DNA from: Cotesia glomerata
Taxonomy: Eukaryota > Arthropoda > Insecta > Hymenoptera > Braconidae
Assembly: GCF_020080835.1 (NCBI RefSeq)
Contig: NC_058159.1
Coordinates: 10,850,001 to 10,914,000, forward strand
DNA: 64,000 bases
Direction of reading: 5' to 3'
How positions within the stretch are numbered: position 1 is the first letter of the stretch; each line of letters opens with the position of its first letter. Position numbers and translations under genes: made by a program. Below the pieces are notes generated by a model that saw only the letters and a list, made by a program, of their open reading frames with translations, had not been told where the DNA came from and searched no databases. This document shows, one piece after another, positions 55,646 through 64,000 of the stretch.

Positions 55646-57358
55646 ATGCTTTTTCATCTAAGAAATTTATTCGTTATCATCTTAGGATTTTGCCATGTTA
55701 CGGAGCCTATCCAATTATGGTTGAAATACAGAAATGCAATGTCTGAAGATATATTACATCGTTTCAGAAGACATAATGATAACAATCAACTCGATTTTAA
55801 TAATGAAATTTACAATGAAGCGTTAATACTAATTGAAGATCAATTATTTTCAATATCAGGAAAAACATTAAATGAATTTAACTTCACATCTCCTGTAAGA
55901 ACAAACAGAACCTATTTGCGGGGAAATTATCATAAAGAAACTAATTACAATATTGAAAGTTTATCAAATTTTATTACTGAAAATGAACTTAAATTAACTA
56001 ATCAGCAACGAAATGTTTATGAAAAAATTTTAGAAAGCGTAAATGAGAATCAAGGTAAATTATTTTTCATAGATGCCCCTGGAGGAACTGGAAAAACTTT
56101 TCTATTAAATTTATTGTTAGCCAAAGTGCGGAGCAGTGGAAAGATTGCATTGGCTGTTGCAAGTTCAGGAATTGCTGCTACTTTATTAACCGGTGGAAGA
56201 ACTGCTCATTCTTTATTTAAATTACCATTAAACTTAAATATTGATGATTCTCCGATCTGCAATATAAGCAAACAAAGTGAAGCCGCGAAAGTTTTTAAAG
56301 AATGTTCTGTTATCATATGGGATGAATGTACAATGTCACATAAACGAGCTTTGGAAGCAGTAAATCGAACTATGATAAATATAAGGAATGATAAACATGA
56401 TATGGGTGGTATGACATTGGTTTTAGCGGGTGATTTCCGTCAGACATTACCTGTTGTCAAACGTGGTACCAGAGCTGATAAAGTTAATGCATGTTTAAAG
56501 TCGTCTTTTTTATGGCCAAAGTTGAATTTATTATCATTGTCAAAAAGCATGAGAGCTCAATTATATAGTGATGTGAACGCTGAAGAATTTTCGAGTCTTC
56601 TTTTAAAAATTGGTAATGGAGAAATTGAAGAAGAAAATGGTCAAATTAAAATACCTACTGGTGTCGGAATTATAGTAAATAATTTAGATGATTTGTTAAA
56701 TAATGTTTATCCCGACATAAAAAATTTAAAAACAAAATCAACGATTTGGTTAAGTGAAAGATCAATTTTTACATCTATGAATGATCATGCGACTAGATTA
56801 AATAATATATGTTTAAATTTATATGAAGGTGAAGAGATTATTTATACCTCTGTTGATAATGTAGTAGAGCAAGATGATGTAACTAATTTTCCTGTAGAAT
56901 TTTTAAATTCTCTGAATCCAGCTGGCATGCCACATCATAATTTGAAACTAAAAGTTGCTGCACCAATTATGCTTATGAGAAATCTGAATCCCCCTAAATT
57001 GTGTAATGGAACTCGACTACAAGTGATATCATTGAAGAAAAATGTTATAGAAGCAAAAATTATTACTGGATGTGGGACAAACGATATTGTTTTTATACCT
57101 CGTATTCCTATTATTTGTACTGATTACGAATTTCAATTCAAACGCATTCAATTTCCGGTTCGTGTATGTTTTGCAATGACAATTAATAAGTCTCAAGGTC
57201 AAACATTGAAAATATCAGGTGTGGATTTGTCAACTAAATGTTTTTCTCATGGTCAACTATATGTTGCATTTTCAAGAATTGGAAAAGCAGAGAATTTATT
57301 TATTTTAGCAGAAGGAGAAAAAACAAGAAATATAGTATACAAAGAAATATTAATATAA
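55646..57358 (+). CDS. Helitron Pif1-type helicase
   Basis: 570 residues open from 55,646; recognisable helicase-front sequence extends back to about 55,540 in the same frame, so the true domain begins earlier. Walker A is APGGTGKTFLLN near 144. IALAVASSGIAATLLTGGRTA follows. Walker B is IIWDECTMSHKRALEA near 225, then LAGDFRQTLPVVKRGT near 260. The end has FAMTINKSQGQTLKISGVDL and LYVAFSRIGK, the last Pif1 motifs. It would unwind DNA 5'-3' during rolling-circle transposition. In contrast to Rep this half has no break, an unusual asymmetry. It could also pass for a host Pif1 copy, but the Rep-like DNA in front argues for the Helitron. Confidence 0.88.
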   Translation: MLFHLRNLFVIILGFCHVTEPIQLWLKYRNAMSEDILHRFRRHNDNNQLDFNNEIYNEALILIEDQLFSISGKTLNEFNFTSPVRTNRTYLRGNYHKETNYNIESLSNFITENELKLTNQQRNVYEKILESVNENQGKLFFIDAPGGTGKTFLLNLLLAKVRSSGKIALAVASSGIAATLLTGGRTAHSLFKLPLNLNIDDSPICNISKQSEAAKVFKECSVIIWDECTMSHKRALEAVNRTMINIRNDKHDMGGMTLVLAGDFRQTLPVVKRGTRADKVNACLKSSFLWPKLNLLSLSKSMRAQLYSDVNAEEFSSLLLKIGNGEIEEENGQIKIPTGVGIIVNNLDDLLNNVYPDIKNLKTKSTIWLSERSIFTSMNDHATRLNNICLNLYEGEEIIYTSVDNVVEQDDVTNFPVEFLNSLNPAGMPHHNLKLKVAAPIMLMRNLNPPKLCNGTRLQVISLKKNVIEAKIITGCGTNDIVFIPRIPIICTDYEFQFKRIQFPVRVCFAMTINKSQGQTLKISGVDLSTKCFSHGQLYVAFSRIGKAENLFILAEGEKTRNIVYKEILI

Positions 57359-57456
57359 TTCTATTCAACATAACCAAAATACGTTTTGTTATTCTACATT
57401 ATAAGTCATAAGTCGTTATAAGTAATTTAAAATTCATTGTATTGAATAAAAAATTC

Positions 57457-57505
<49 letters not shown>
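57457..57505. repeat. (ATT)n microsatellite
   Basis: About sixteen ATT triplets. It gives a spurious poly-Tyr frame. Confidence 0.95.
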
Positions 57506-57863
57506 TTCTCTTGACTCGAGAAAATCATTTTCTTCAAAATGGAATTCTTGGTTCAAGAGTTTGGCTCTTGAGTCAAGCCAATTTTTTTATCAGTGCACGC
57601 ATCCACCTACGCACTCCTAAGCATCCACCCACGCATCCAAAACATTGTGATATGAATTGTCTATGGAAACGGTTTTATCAATTCATTTTTATAAATCTAA
57701 CTAAGTATTAACCTTATTATAATTGTAAAAAATTCAAGACTGTTTTATAATTTTTAAAAGTATGAATAAATTTCTGAGTTCTTTTTTTATGAAGAAAACC
57801 ACCATGATTTATTAATACACATAATATTTAATTGTAAATTTAATAATCTGGTATATTTATTAT
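57506..57863. other. Intergenic stretch, nothing certain
   Basis: TTGACTCGAG and CTTGAGTCAAG at 57,510 and 57,566 are short inverse matches (hairpin with a long loop). CATCCACC/CATCCACCCACGC repeats lie at 57,600-57,640. No gene seen. Confidence 0.4.
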
Positions 57864-58441
57864 TCATTCGTATTCGTCTTCGATAGTCATCTTTTGTGTC
57901 GCAAGGATTGGTAATTCTTCAACTACAAATTCATTGAAAAAAGTAATTTGGTTAAACGTTGTAAGAAATTTAGAAGTTGATAAATCCTCATCATTAATTG
58001 ATGAAAAGTGACAAATAAAATCTGCTGCATTTGAAATGTGTAAAATCTATATGGAAAGTACTATCAATTAATTTCTATCAATAAATTATCTAACGCATGA
58101 TGGTATGAACTTAAAATAATAATTAACCTACTTGATTTTTATTGATTTTTAAACATTCGGTGAACGATGCATTTTCGATTGCAAAAAGATAATTGAAAGA
58201 ATCCCATCTGGTTACTGTAAAAATATGATAATTTTTCTCCCCATATCTTTGATGTCCATATGTTTCGCATACGTAGCCATAAAAACTGTATCGAGAGATT
58301 AAATTATTTTTAAATCTCTATATTTGAATTGTTTCATTATTTTACATCTTACCTGTTGTTTCTTTGATAAAAGTATCCTCGACTTGGTAAAATATTAAAC
58401 ATTTCTCTTAGAAGATCCATAATATTGTTTTGGTTATTCAT
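57864..58441 (-). CDS. Small three-exon gene, possible OB-fold protein (left member)
   Basis: Exons 58,441-58,353 (89 nt), 58,285-58,132 (154 nt) and 58,046-57,864 (183 nt) have GT..AG borders and join to 141 residues. The start exon is MNNQNNIMDLLREMF..; exon 2 begins FYGYVCETYGHQRYGEKNYH; exon 3 begins ILHISNAADFICHF and ends in an acidic tail. Beta-rich and small, with a Gly-x-Val pattern near the start of exon 2. The gene at 60,017-60,622 has exons 2 and 3 of exactly the same lengths and phases and weakly similar sequence, so the two are likely old paralogs. An OB-fold single-strand DNA-binding role is a guess from size, strand pattern and the Rad52-like neighbour. Divergent from that neighbour, starts 197 bp apart. 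Confidence 0.6.
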
Positions 58442-58544
58442 ATTTTATAGGTTATGTAAATTTTTCATTGATCGATTATCTTTTGTTTAAAAACAAAAGT
58501 AAAATCTATCTGTCAATGAATTGACCGTCATTTGTTTAAAAAAT

Positions 58545-58570
58545 AATTAGGAAAACGGTTGATCCTAACC
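58545..58570 (+). promoter_or_regulatory. TIR-like motif in the divergent promoter region
   Basis: AATTAGGAAAACGGTTGATCCTAA-type sequence (given in parts: AATTAGGAAAACGGTTGA, then TCCTAACC) is nearly the same as the inner part of the TIRs at 45,133 and 52,157. It lies between the two divergent start codons. Confidence 0.55.
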
Positions 58571-58637
58571 TATTTTTTCATACAACCGAAGTATTTGATT
58601 GATTAAACGCTTCAAATAGCTTCAAAAAGGACTAAAG

Positions 58638-59463
58638 ATGTCAAATAAAGAAAGTATCGAAAGTTTAATTTTGTGTGCTGACTATGTATTTGGGAATGAG
58701 AATTGGTCACATGAGATCAAATCTCAAACGATAGGTAAGTTATATTTTTTTGAACATTAAAATAAAAATAATCTTTTTAAATTTTTGGATAAAATTTTAA
58801 TTTTGTAATTGTTATTACTAATAAATTAATCATTTCATTACAGATAATAAATCAAAAAACTGTGTTCCCGAATGCGTTACAGTAGTTAGAATTTCTTTAC
58901 AAGATGGAAGATTTCACGAAGGGATTGGCTGCTACGAAGATGATGATAATAAAGACAAAAATGGTTTTGCAGAAATTAGAAAGGTAAATTTAAAATGCAT
59001 ATATTATTATATGATAATAAAAACTATTCTTTTAAAATTATTTGACATTAATATAAAATCAATAATTTTTTATAATTTATGTAGAAATCATTGATTGATG
59101 GAATTTTCAACGCTTTGTTCTATTTTAAAGAGATAAGAGATTATTTAGAGAGAAAAAATAATGAAAGAATGATTCGTTTAAGTAAACAAGAGGAAAAACA
59201 AAGACAATGGAAATTAAAAAGTTAATTTTTTTTAATCATTTACCTGTCGCATTTTTTTATTTTTGAAAAAGGTTGTTAAGATGAAAATTATTATATTTTA
59301 ATTAGGAGAAACTGAACAGAAAACAGAAGCAGGAGATGAGGAGATGAAGACACGAGGTGGAGGAGAAGAGGATATGAAATCACGAGGTGAAGAAGAAAAA
59401 TCCATAGGAAGCGAAGAAATAAATGTGACAATTAAGAAAATATCGAGATATCGTGATAAGTGA
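58638..59463 (+). CDS. Rad52-like single-strand annealing protein, four exons
   Basis: Exons 58,638-58,734, 58,844-58,983, 59,085-59,220 and 59,306-59,463 total 531 nt and close in frame to 176 residues. The third donor (AAAAAGTTAAT) is weak; without it the protein would stop right after that exon. Residues 1-110 follow the Rad52 annealing core: VFGNENWSHEIKSQ (FG-x-W-x-H-x-I), VTVVRISLQDGRFHEGIG (V-x-V-R-x-x-L-x-DG-x-x-HE-x-x-G) and KKSLIDGIFNALFYF (K-x-x-DG-x-x-x-AL). The tail is Glu/Lys-rich with two near-repeats (GGEEDMKS and GEEEKSIG). Rad52 proteins anneal complementary single strands and load recombinases. It is much shorter than eukaryotic Rad52, nearer to phage or mobile-element forms. 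ATG at 58,638 is the first in the exon. Confidence 0.75.
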
Positions 59464-60016
59464 CTATATAGATAGGAATCTCTTATAATAATATAGATTA
59501 ATTTAATTAATTTATTTATGTTTCTCTGTTTAAGTGGATACTCTTTGATTCCAATAAAAATTGTTCTTGAATTGTTTTTTTTTTTTTTTAATTAAAATGA
59601 ATGTAAAAAAAATTTCAGAAAGAAGAATAAATAAAAAATCAATAAGAAATAAAAAATCAATAAGAAATAAAAAATCAATAAAAAATAAAAAATCAATAAA
59701 TAATAAAAAATAAATAAAAATAATAATAAATTTAATTTAATTTTTTTATAGAATTGAGATAAAAAAAAATAAATAAAATAAATGTAAAAAAAATTATTGC
59801 TTAGGATTCATTAAAAAATTTTGTAAATATAAAAATAATTGCGCGAGATTTTAAATTTGGATTACTTATACATATACATGTAAAGTTAGTCAATAAACAA
59901 AAATTGTATAAAACTTTCAAGTGTTAGTGAGTTTTTTTTTTTAAACATATGAATAAATAAATAAGTAAATAAACTAACATTTGTATCATTAATCTCTTAT
60001 CAACGGAAGAAAAAAC
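59464..60016. other. AT-rich intergenic DNA with simple repeats
   Basis: Holds an ATTGTTC..T-run and tandem AATCAATAAGAAATAAAA repeats (59,635-59,720). No gene seen. Confidence 0.6.
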
Positions 60017-60622
60017 ATGAATGTAAACGCTAGACCATTTTTCCGGCAAGGTCGACTTTATGAGTAAGTCTTTTTTATCATTTAAAATTTAAATTCTTTT
60101 TCTTATTATCAAAATGAACTAATTTTTTTTTTTTTTTTTCAGATTCATCGGATGTGTGCGCAAAATATTCGGCTACCGTGAATTTTTATACACTGATCAC
60201 TTTTCTTTCGGCATCTATGATGACGTGGGTCATTCTCACGTCATCATGGTAGTTGACGTCAATCACGACCTGCGACATTCAATCGATATTAATCAGGTAA
60301 ATTTAAAAAAAAAAGGTTAATGACTTGATGTATGGTGACGTACGTTTCAATTAATATATTGTCGTACAATTATCCATTTAAAAAAAAAAAATAAAAAATT
60401 TAAAATAATAAATTAATAATTTAATTTTTTTTTTTACAGGTTGTCAAGGTGTCAGGAGTTTGTCTGTATGGACGATCTTTCGACGTCAGTCAGGACTACT
60501 CGCCATTTGAATTTCGCGTGTTTAGTTTTGCCGGCTTCAATCCCACGCATTTATTCTATAATTCAAGAAGCAGGACAATGGAGAGACGAGTAGTCGAGGC
60601 TGAAATGGACGTCGATGACTAA
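60017..60622 (+). CDS. Small three-exon gene, possible OB-fold protein (right member)
   Basis: Exons 60,017-60,063 (47 nt), 60,143-60,296 (154 nt) and 60,440-60,622 (183 nt) have GT..AG borders and join to 127 residues. Start MNVNARPFFRQGRLYE; exon 2 begins FIGCVRKIFGYREFLYTDHF; exon 3 begins VVKVSGVCLYGRSFDVSQDY and ends acidic. Exon 2 and 3 lengths and both intron phases are identical to the gene at 57,864-58,441. Aligning them position by position gives matches at F-x-G-x-V, a Gly four residues on, and the I/V-x-(I/V)-S block of exon 3. Codon use is more GC-rich than in the left member. The acceptor tracts are long T runs. Function unknown; OB-fold DNA binding is an inference. Confidence 0.6.
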
Positions 60623-60712
60623 TTTGATGATAAATTATAATTAATTTATTTATTTATGTTCAACGGTTTAAGTGGATATTCTTAGATTTCAATAAAAATT
60701 ATCCCTGAATTA

Positions 60713-60980
60713 TGTTTTTTTTTTTTAGAAAATTAAAAAAAAATTTCAGAAAAAAAAAATAAATAATAAATAAAAAATAAAAAATAAATAAAAAAATAAA
60801 AAAAAAAAAAAAAAAAATCAAAAAAAAATTAAAAATTAAAAATAAATAAAAAATTAAAAATAAATAAAAAATTAAAAATAAATAAAAAATAAAAAAAATT
60901 AATAAAAAATTAAAAATTAAAAATAAATAAAAAATAAAAAAAATTAATAAAAAATTAAAAATTAAAAATAATATAATAAT
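60713..60980. repeat. A-rich low-complexity array
   Basis: Simple A-rich sequence with AAATTAAAAATAAATAAAA-type units repeated about twelve times. The Phe/Ile-rich minus-strand frame crossing it is spurious. Confidence 0.9.
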
Positions 60981-61081
60981 AATATTTATTAATTGTTCTA
61001 GAATACATAAATCATTATTCATACAATAGGTTAGAAATATAGACTTTGATAAAAAATAAAATAAAATAAAACATAAAATAT

Positions 61082-61084
<3 letters not shown>

Positions 61085-61113
<29 letters not shown>
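61085..61113 (-). other. Poly(A) tail of the LINE
   Basis: A run of 29 T on the plus strand, directly after the stop region of the RT frame. Confidence 0.9.
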
Positions 61114-61116
<3 letters not shown>

Positions 61117-63165
61117 CTATTCGCACAGGCAAAAAGCTCTAAGCCGACAGCAGCAACGTATAAAATAAAAAAAGGATTTAATCGTATGGCCATCATGTCT
61201 ATTTAAGATTTCATTAGCTTCAATTGTGTTGGGATTGCTGGATTTCAAATAGAAGAGTCTGTACGGATTGTAGAGTGGGCAGTCGTTAATGAGATGTACC
61301 AGATCATCTAAGCCACCGGTATTACACACTGGGCACTGTTGTCTCGGATTGAATTTGTAACACATCTGATCCAAAATTAGATGGTGATAGTAGTTACTGG
61401 CAAGTCTAGATTGGAGGAACACCTTTAGCGCTTGAAAGTTGACTCTTCTGTTTAGAAACAAGGACCGTGATCCATCGAGAGGTTTCTGGACTTTCAGTTG
61501 CAGGTATTGAGCATTTAATGCTCTACTCAGATCTTGTTGCAGCAGGTAGTCTTTATATTTCTTCAGAAAATATTGCTTAAAGGCTTTCCACCTTTCCAGG
61601 TCTAGTGTGTCCAGCGCTGTGGTTAGTTCTGGAGTGATAAGAGTTATGAGTTTAAACATAGGACTTAGCCAATTATACTTATTGCTTGTAGATTTGTTGT
61701 TTAGCACCTGAAGCCGTTTGAGGGCAATTAGAGGATAACGGTCACTATTCATCTCCAGAATATTTATAATCCATTGCCATGCTGCTTTAACTACTTGATA
61801 CGCTAGGGGTAGCTTGCCAAGTTCAATCCTGATAAGGGCACCCTCTGTGTTTTTGGGGAGACCGAAGATTCTCTTAAAAAAGTCCGTCTGGACTTGCTCT
61901 ATTAGTTCCAGATATTTTATCGCCCAAATTGGGGCAGCATATAGCAAAGTAGCAGTGACAGTACTGTCAAATAATTTGGCAATACACTCGAATGAGTCCG
62001 TTTTTGTCCTGATGAGAGTGGATTGTACCGCACTAATGGCCAATTTTGCTTTACGTATCGCTGCATCTGCTGTAGTACGACTGAATCCTGCAGAAGTAAT
62101 TTTTAATCCCAGATAATCATATGAACTAGCTATTTCCAGTTTCTTGCCACCATAAAAAAAGTGCGAGTTTTCGGGAGGTTTACCACCACGTCTGCAGATG
62201 AGTATTTTGGTTTTAGCAATATTAACCTGTAGCTGATTTTTACCACAGTACAGGTTGAGCAGGTCGATTTTCTTTTGTAAGTCCACAGCCGACGCTGCTA
62301 GAATAACCAGGTCATCGGCGTATAGTAGCAGCAAGATATCCGTCACCCCGTCAATATTCGTACCTTCACAATTATTGTCTCTTAAAAACGACTCCAGATC
62401 AGCAGTAAAGATCAGGAACAGTAGTGGGCTGAGTAGTTCACCCTGTAACACGCCTTCATTGATATTAAAGTCCTGTGATAACTGGCCGTTGACCTTTAGT
62501 CTCAAATGAGCCGAACTATAGATATTTCTCAGTAGCCGAATAAGTTTAGCACTGCATCCGATTTTGTATAATTTTTCCCAGAGAAGCCGATGGTTCACCG
62601 AGTCGAACGCCCTCTTAAAATCGACAAACAGAAGATATTGAAGCGCCTTTCTTTGACGGAGACGACAGTTGAGTGCAGCTTGAAGCGTAAATAGGTTATC
62701 CAGGCAGCCCCGACCAGCTCTGAACCCAGATTGAGCTTCTGGGATGATCTTATTGTCTTCCACCCATTTTGTAAGACGGTTATTGATCAGTCCTGTAAGT
62801 ATTTTGGCCAGGTGGTTGACAAGAGCAATACCCCGATAGTTCTGATGATCTAGTTTGTCTCCTTTCTTATAAATCAATGTTAGTAGGGTGGAATACCAGT
62901 CAGCAGGTGGAATCTCTTGCCTTAAGATTTTATTTAATAGGCATAGTGTAAACATCTTCCAGTTGTACGGCAAATTTTTCAAAAACTCGTTTTGTATTTT
63001 ATCGGGCCCGGGTGTTTTGTTACTCTTTGCGCGTGCTAAAACTTTATTTAACTCTTCCATTGTAAAATCTTGATCCATCATAGGATGATCAACTCCAAAG
63101 AACATCGTATCATCTGGGGCATCTGGGGCGAGTGTAGAAGTGTAAAATTGCTCCCATGATTCCAT
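61117..63165 (-). CDS. LINE ORF2: reverse transcriptase and zinc finger
   Basis: 682 residues from an internal ATG; the reading frame is open back to about 63,255. RT blocks in order: KSNKTPGPDKIQNEFLKN near 48; LIYKKGDKLDHQNYRGIALV near 105; IPEAQSGFRAGRGCLDNLF near 150; FVDFKRAFDSVNHRLLWEKL near 190; NEGVLQGELLSPLLFLIF near 245; LLLLYADDLVILAAS near 285 with the catalytic Asp pair; YDYLGLKI after it. GVLQGE in place of the usual GVPQG/GVRQG is a mild oddity. The end has CPVCNTGGLDDLVHLINDC (CX2C..HX5C), a finger used for RNA or target binding. The frame finishes at the poly(A). Confidence 0.9.
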   Translation of the reverse strand: MESWEQFYTSTLAPDAPDDTMFFGVDHPMMDQDFTMEELNKVLARAKSNKTPGPDKIQNEFLKNLPYNWKMFTLCLLNKILRQEIPPADWYSTLLTLIYKKGDKLDHQNYRGIALVNHLAKILTGLINNRLTKWVEDNKIIPEAQSGFRAGRGCLDNLFTLQAALNCRLRQRKALQYLLFVDFKRAFDSVNHRLLWEKLYKIGCSAKLIRLLRNIYSSAHLRLKVNGQLSQDFNINEGVLQGELLSPLLFLIFTADLESFLRDNNCEGTNIDGVTDILLLLYADDLVILAASAVDLQKKIDLLNLYCGKNQLQVNIAKTKILICRRGGKPPENSHFFYGGKKLEIASSYDYLGLKITSAGFSRTTADAAIRKAKLAISAVQSTLIRTKTDSFECIAKLFDSTVTATLLYAAPIWAIKYLELIEQVQTDFFKRIFGLPKNTEGALIRIELGKLPLAYQVVKAAWQWIINILEMNSDRYPLIALKRLQVLNNKSTSNKYNWLSPMFKLITLITPELTTALDTLDLERWKAFKQYFLKKYKDYLLQQDLSRALNAQYLQLKVQKPLDGSRSLFLNRRVNFQALKVFLQSRLASNYYHHLILDQMCYKFNPRQQCPVCNTGGLDDLVHLINDCPLYNPYRLFYLKSSNPNTIEANEILNRHDGHTIKSFFYFIRCCCRLRAFCLCE

Positions 63166-63250
63166 ATTAATTGGGTTTTCTTGCGCTTGCCAGGGTCTGG
63201 AGTCTCTTATTGCTTTCCAGAATTCCCTGGAGTCTTTGGTATTTGCTAGA

Positions 63251-64000
63251 TTATCTAACTTTTTTTTTGTTTGCTTGAATTTTCTTAGACTTCGTTAGCT
63301 TCCTGAAATCTCGTTTAGCTTTTCTATATTCATCCAACTCTGATTTATTGAAGCCAGCTGATTTACAGGTTTTAAAAAGCTGCTTTACTTTTTTAAAGTT
63401 CTCTTTGCATTCGGCATCGAACCACTCTTTTGGACGGTTTATGAGACGCTGAGTGCGTTTAACAGTCATGTCTGCTATTTGTGCTGCATCCTTAATGGCT
63501 GACATCAATTTCTCACTGAGTTGTTCAGCATTTTCTTCTTGAAAATTCGTAGCTAATTTATCTGAAAATCTTAGTGCTTCTTTGTATTTTTCTTTGTGCT
63601 CGGTTCTCCAGCGGTAGGTGAGCTCGTATGAGCATTTGACAGGCTGTCCTTGTTTGCTATCATAGGTGTGTCGTAGGCTAATGTTTACAGGAAAATGGTC
63701 AGAGGGATTTTCCTCTTGTATGACGTTCAAGTCCATGATGTCTGCAATATTGGCCGAGTTGATCCATCCAAAATCTATGACACTACGTCCGATGTGTGCG
63801 CACGTATATTGAGCAGGCGAATCACTGATAGTTCTTCCGTTTAATAAGACAAAGCCATTGTTGTCCATGAAGTCTGCCAGAGTACGACCCCTAGGAGTGA
63901 TTAGCTCATCTAGTGTACTTCTATCATATGATAACAAAGTACCATTGGTTATATCTTCAGGTAGTGGTTTAAGAGCGCCCAGTCTTGCATTAAAATCTCC
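63251..64000 (-). CDS. LINE ORF2: endonuclease part, partial at the window edge
   Basis: An open frame from the right edge (64,000) to 63,251. It starts with GDFNARLG, the core endonuclease motif with catalytic Asp and Asn, right at the edge. Then come LNGRTISDSPAQYTC, RSVIDFGWINS, NPSDHFPVNISL (with the catalytic Asp-His pair), and a basic linker. The frame ends after QANKKKVR, where a nine-A run (plus-strand T run near 63,261-63,269) has shifted it relative to the RT frame; in the RT frame the linker continues without a stop. So endonuclease and RT form one ORF2 with a single homopolymer indel, which may also be a sequencing error. Confidence 0.85.
   Translation of the reverse strand, partial: GDFNARLGALKPLPEDITNGTLLSYDRSTLDELITPRGRTLADFMDNNGFVLLNGRTISDSPAQYTCAHIGRSVIDFGWINSANIADIMDLNVIQEENPSDHFPVNISLRHTYDSKQGQPVKCSYELTYRWRTEHKEKYKEALRFSDKLATNFQEENAEQLSEKLMSAIKDAAQIADMTVKRTQRLINRPKEWFDAECKENFKKVKQLFKTCKSAGFNKSELDEYRKAKRDFRKLTKSKKIQANKKKVR

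Larger units (their letters stand above)
53662..57358 (+). mobile_element. Helitron (rolling-circle transposon), 5' end in gap
   Basis: Plus-strand coding order: Helitron-like N domain, HUH-type Rep, Pif1-type helicase, as in all autonomous Helitrons. The front is cut by the assembly gap. The 3' end is not defined: no clear CTRR with preceding hairpin was found right after the helicase. The three-gene cluster at 57.9-60.6 kb might still lie inside the element. Confidence 0.85.
61085..64000 (-). mobile_element. LINE (APE-type non-LTR retrotransposon), runs off the window
   Basis: In minus-strand order: APE-type endonuclease (from beyond the right edge), RT, carboxy-terminal zinc finger, and a poly(A) of 29 (T run 61,085-61,113). 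One homopolymer frameshift separates endonuclease and RT. The motif style places it in the I/jockey superclade; I cannot name the clade safely. Confidence 0.9.

Noticed and set aside
58480..58499. Hairpin CTTTTGTTTAAAAACAAAAG as a Helitron 3' terminal hairpin
   Set aside because: It is not followed by CTRR at the usual distance and lies between two divergent genes. Short A/T hairpins are common in such AT-rich DNA.
60699..61196. 165-residue minus-strand Phe/Ile/Lys-rich frame
   Set aside because: It runs through the A-rich simple repeat and the LINE poly(A) and has no protein-like composition outside them.

Overview
This window is a mobile-element-rich stretch of an AT-rich animal genome, most likely an insect. 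A parasitoid wasp or other hymenopteran is my guess from the element mix, not something proved here. Spliceosomal introns with GT..AG borders, several R1-clade and other LINEs, Ty1/copia and Ty3/gypsy elements, a Helitron, cut-and-paste transposons, satellite DNA and three 100-N assembly gaps all point to eukaryotic repeat-dense chromatin. I found no rRNA, tRNA, CRISPR or bacterial-type operon. No gene can be called with confidence as an ordinary conserved host gene.

Layout, left part (1-22.2 kb). 1-4.4 kb is AT-rich with no gene seen. 4.4-9.2 kb holds a degenerate LTR-element piece and then a minus-strand gypsy copy (A): 5' LTR, tRNA-Lys-type primer site, long purine-rich repeated leader, broken gag. 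9.6-17.9 kb is a 173-bp tandem satellite. It is split at 10,667-15,536 by a complete copia element with 261-bp LTRs and a 5-bp ATTCC target duplication. 17.9-22.2 kb is a second gypsy copy (B) in the same orientation, with gag fused by deletion to the end of RT and RNase H, followed by a long AT-hook linker.

Middle part (22.2-44.9 kb). A 51-bp minisatellite, a 135-bp hairpin, and LINE fragments separated by an element with 506-bp inverted repeats lead to a nearly complete R1-clade ORF2 (28.2-31.7 kb). Next is a striking 10.2-kb palindromic transposon (32,375-42,585). Two 3,434-bp inverted arms each carry an eight-exon BEN-domain gene, and the unique centre carries a four-exon transposase gene of CACTA/tnp2-like type. 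It is flanked by copies of a 170-bp repeat and by an R1-type gag.

Right part (44.9-64 kb). A TIR-bounded region (45.1-52.2 kb) contains a decayed YqaJ-type nuclease, a nested pogo-like transposon (46,557-49,233, TAA duplication) and a broken Mutator/Phantom-like transposase. Then come two tandem R1 3' ends in (TG)n, a Helitron (broken HUH Rep, intact Pif1-type helicase), and a compact three-gene cluster: a Rad52-like gene between two small genes with identical exon architecture (possible OB-fold proteins). A LINE that runs off the right edge ends the window.

Most interesting: the Rad52-like plus paired small-gene cluster next to the Helitron, and the palindromic BEN/transposase element. Nothing was searched against a database. 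Family names rest on motifs read from translations, and exon borders on frame closure and GT..AG signals.
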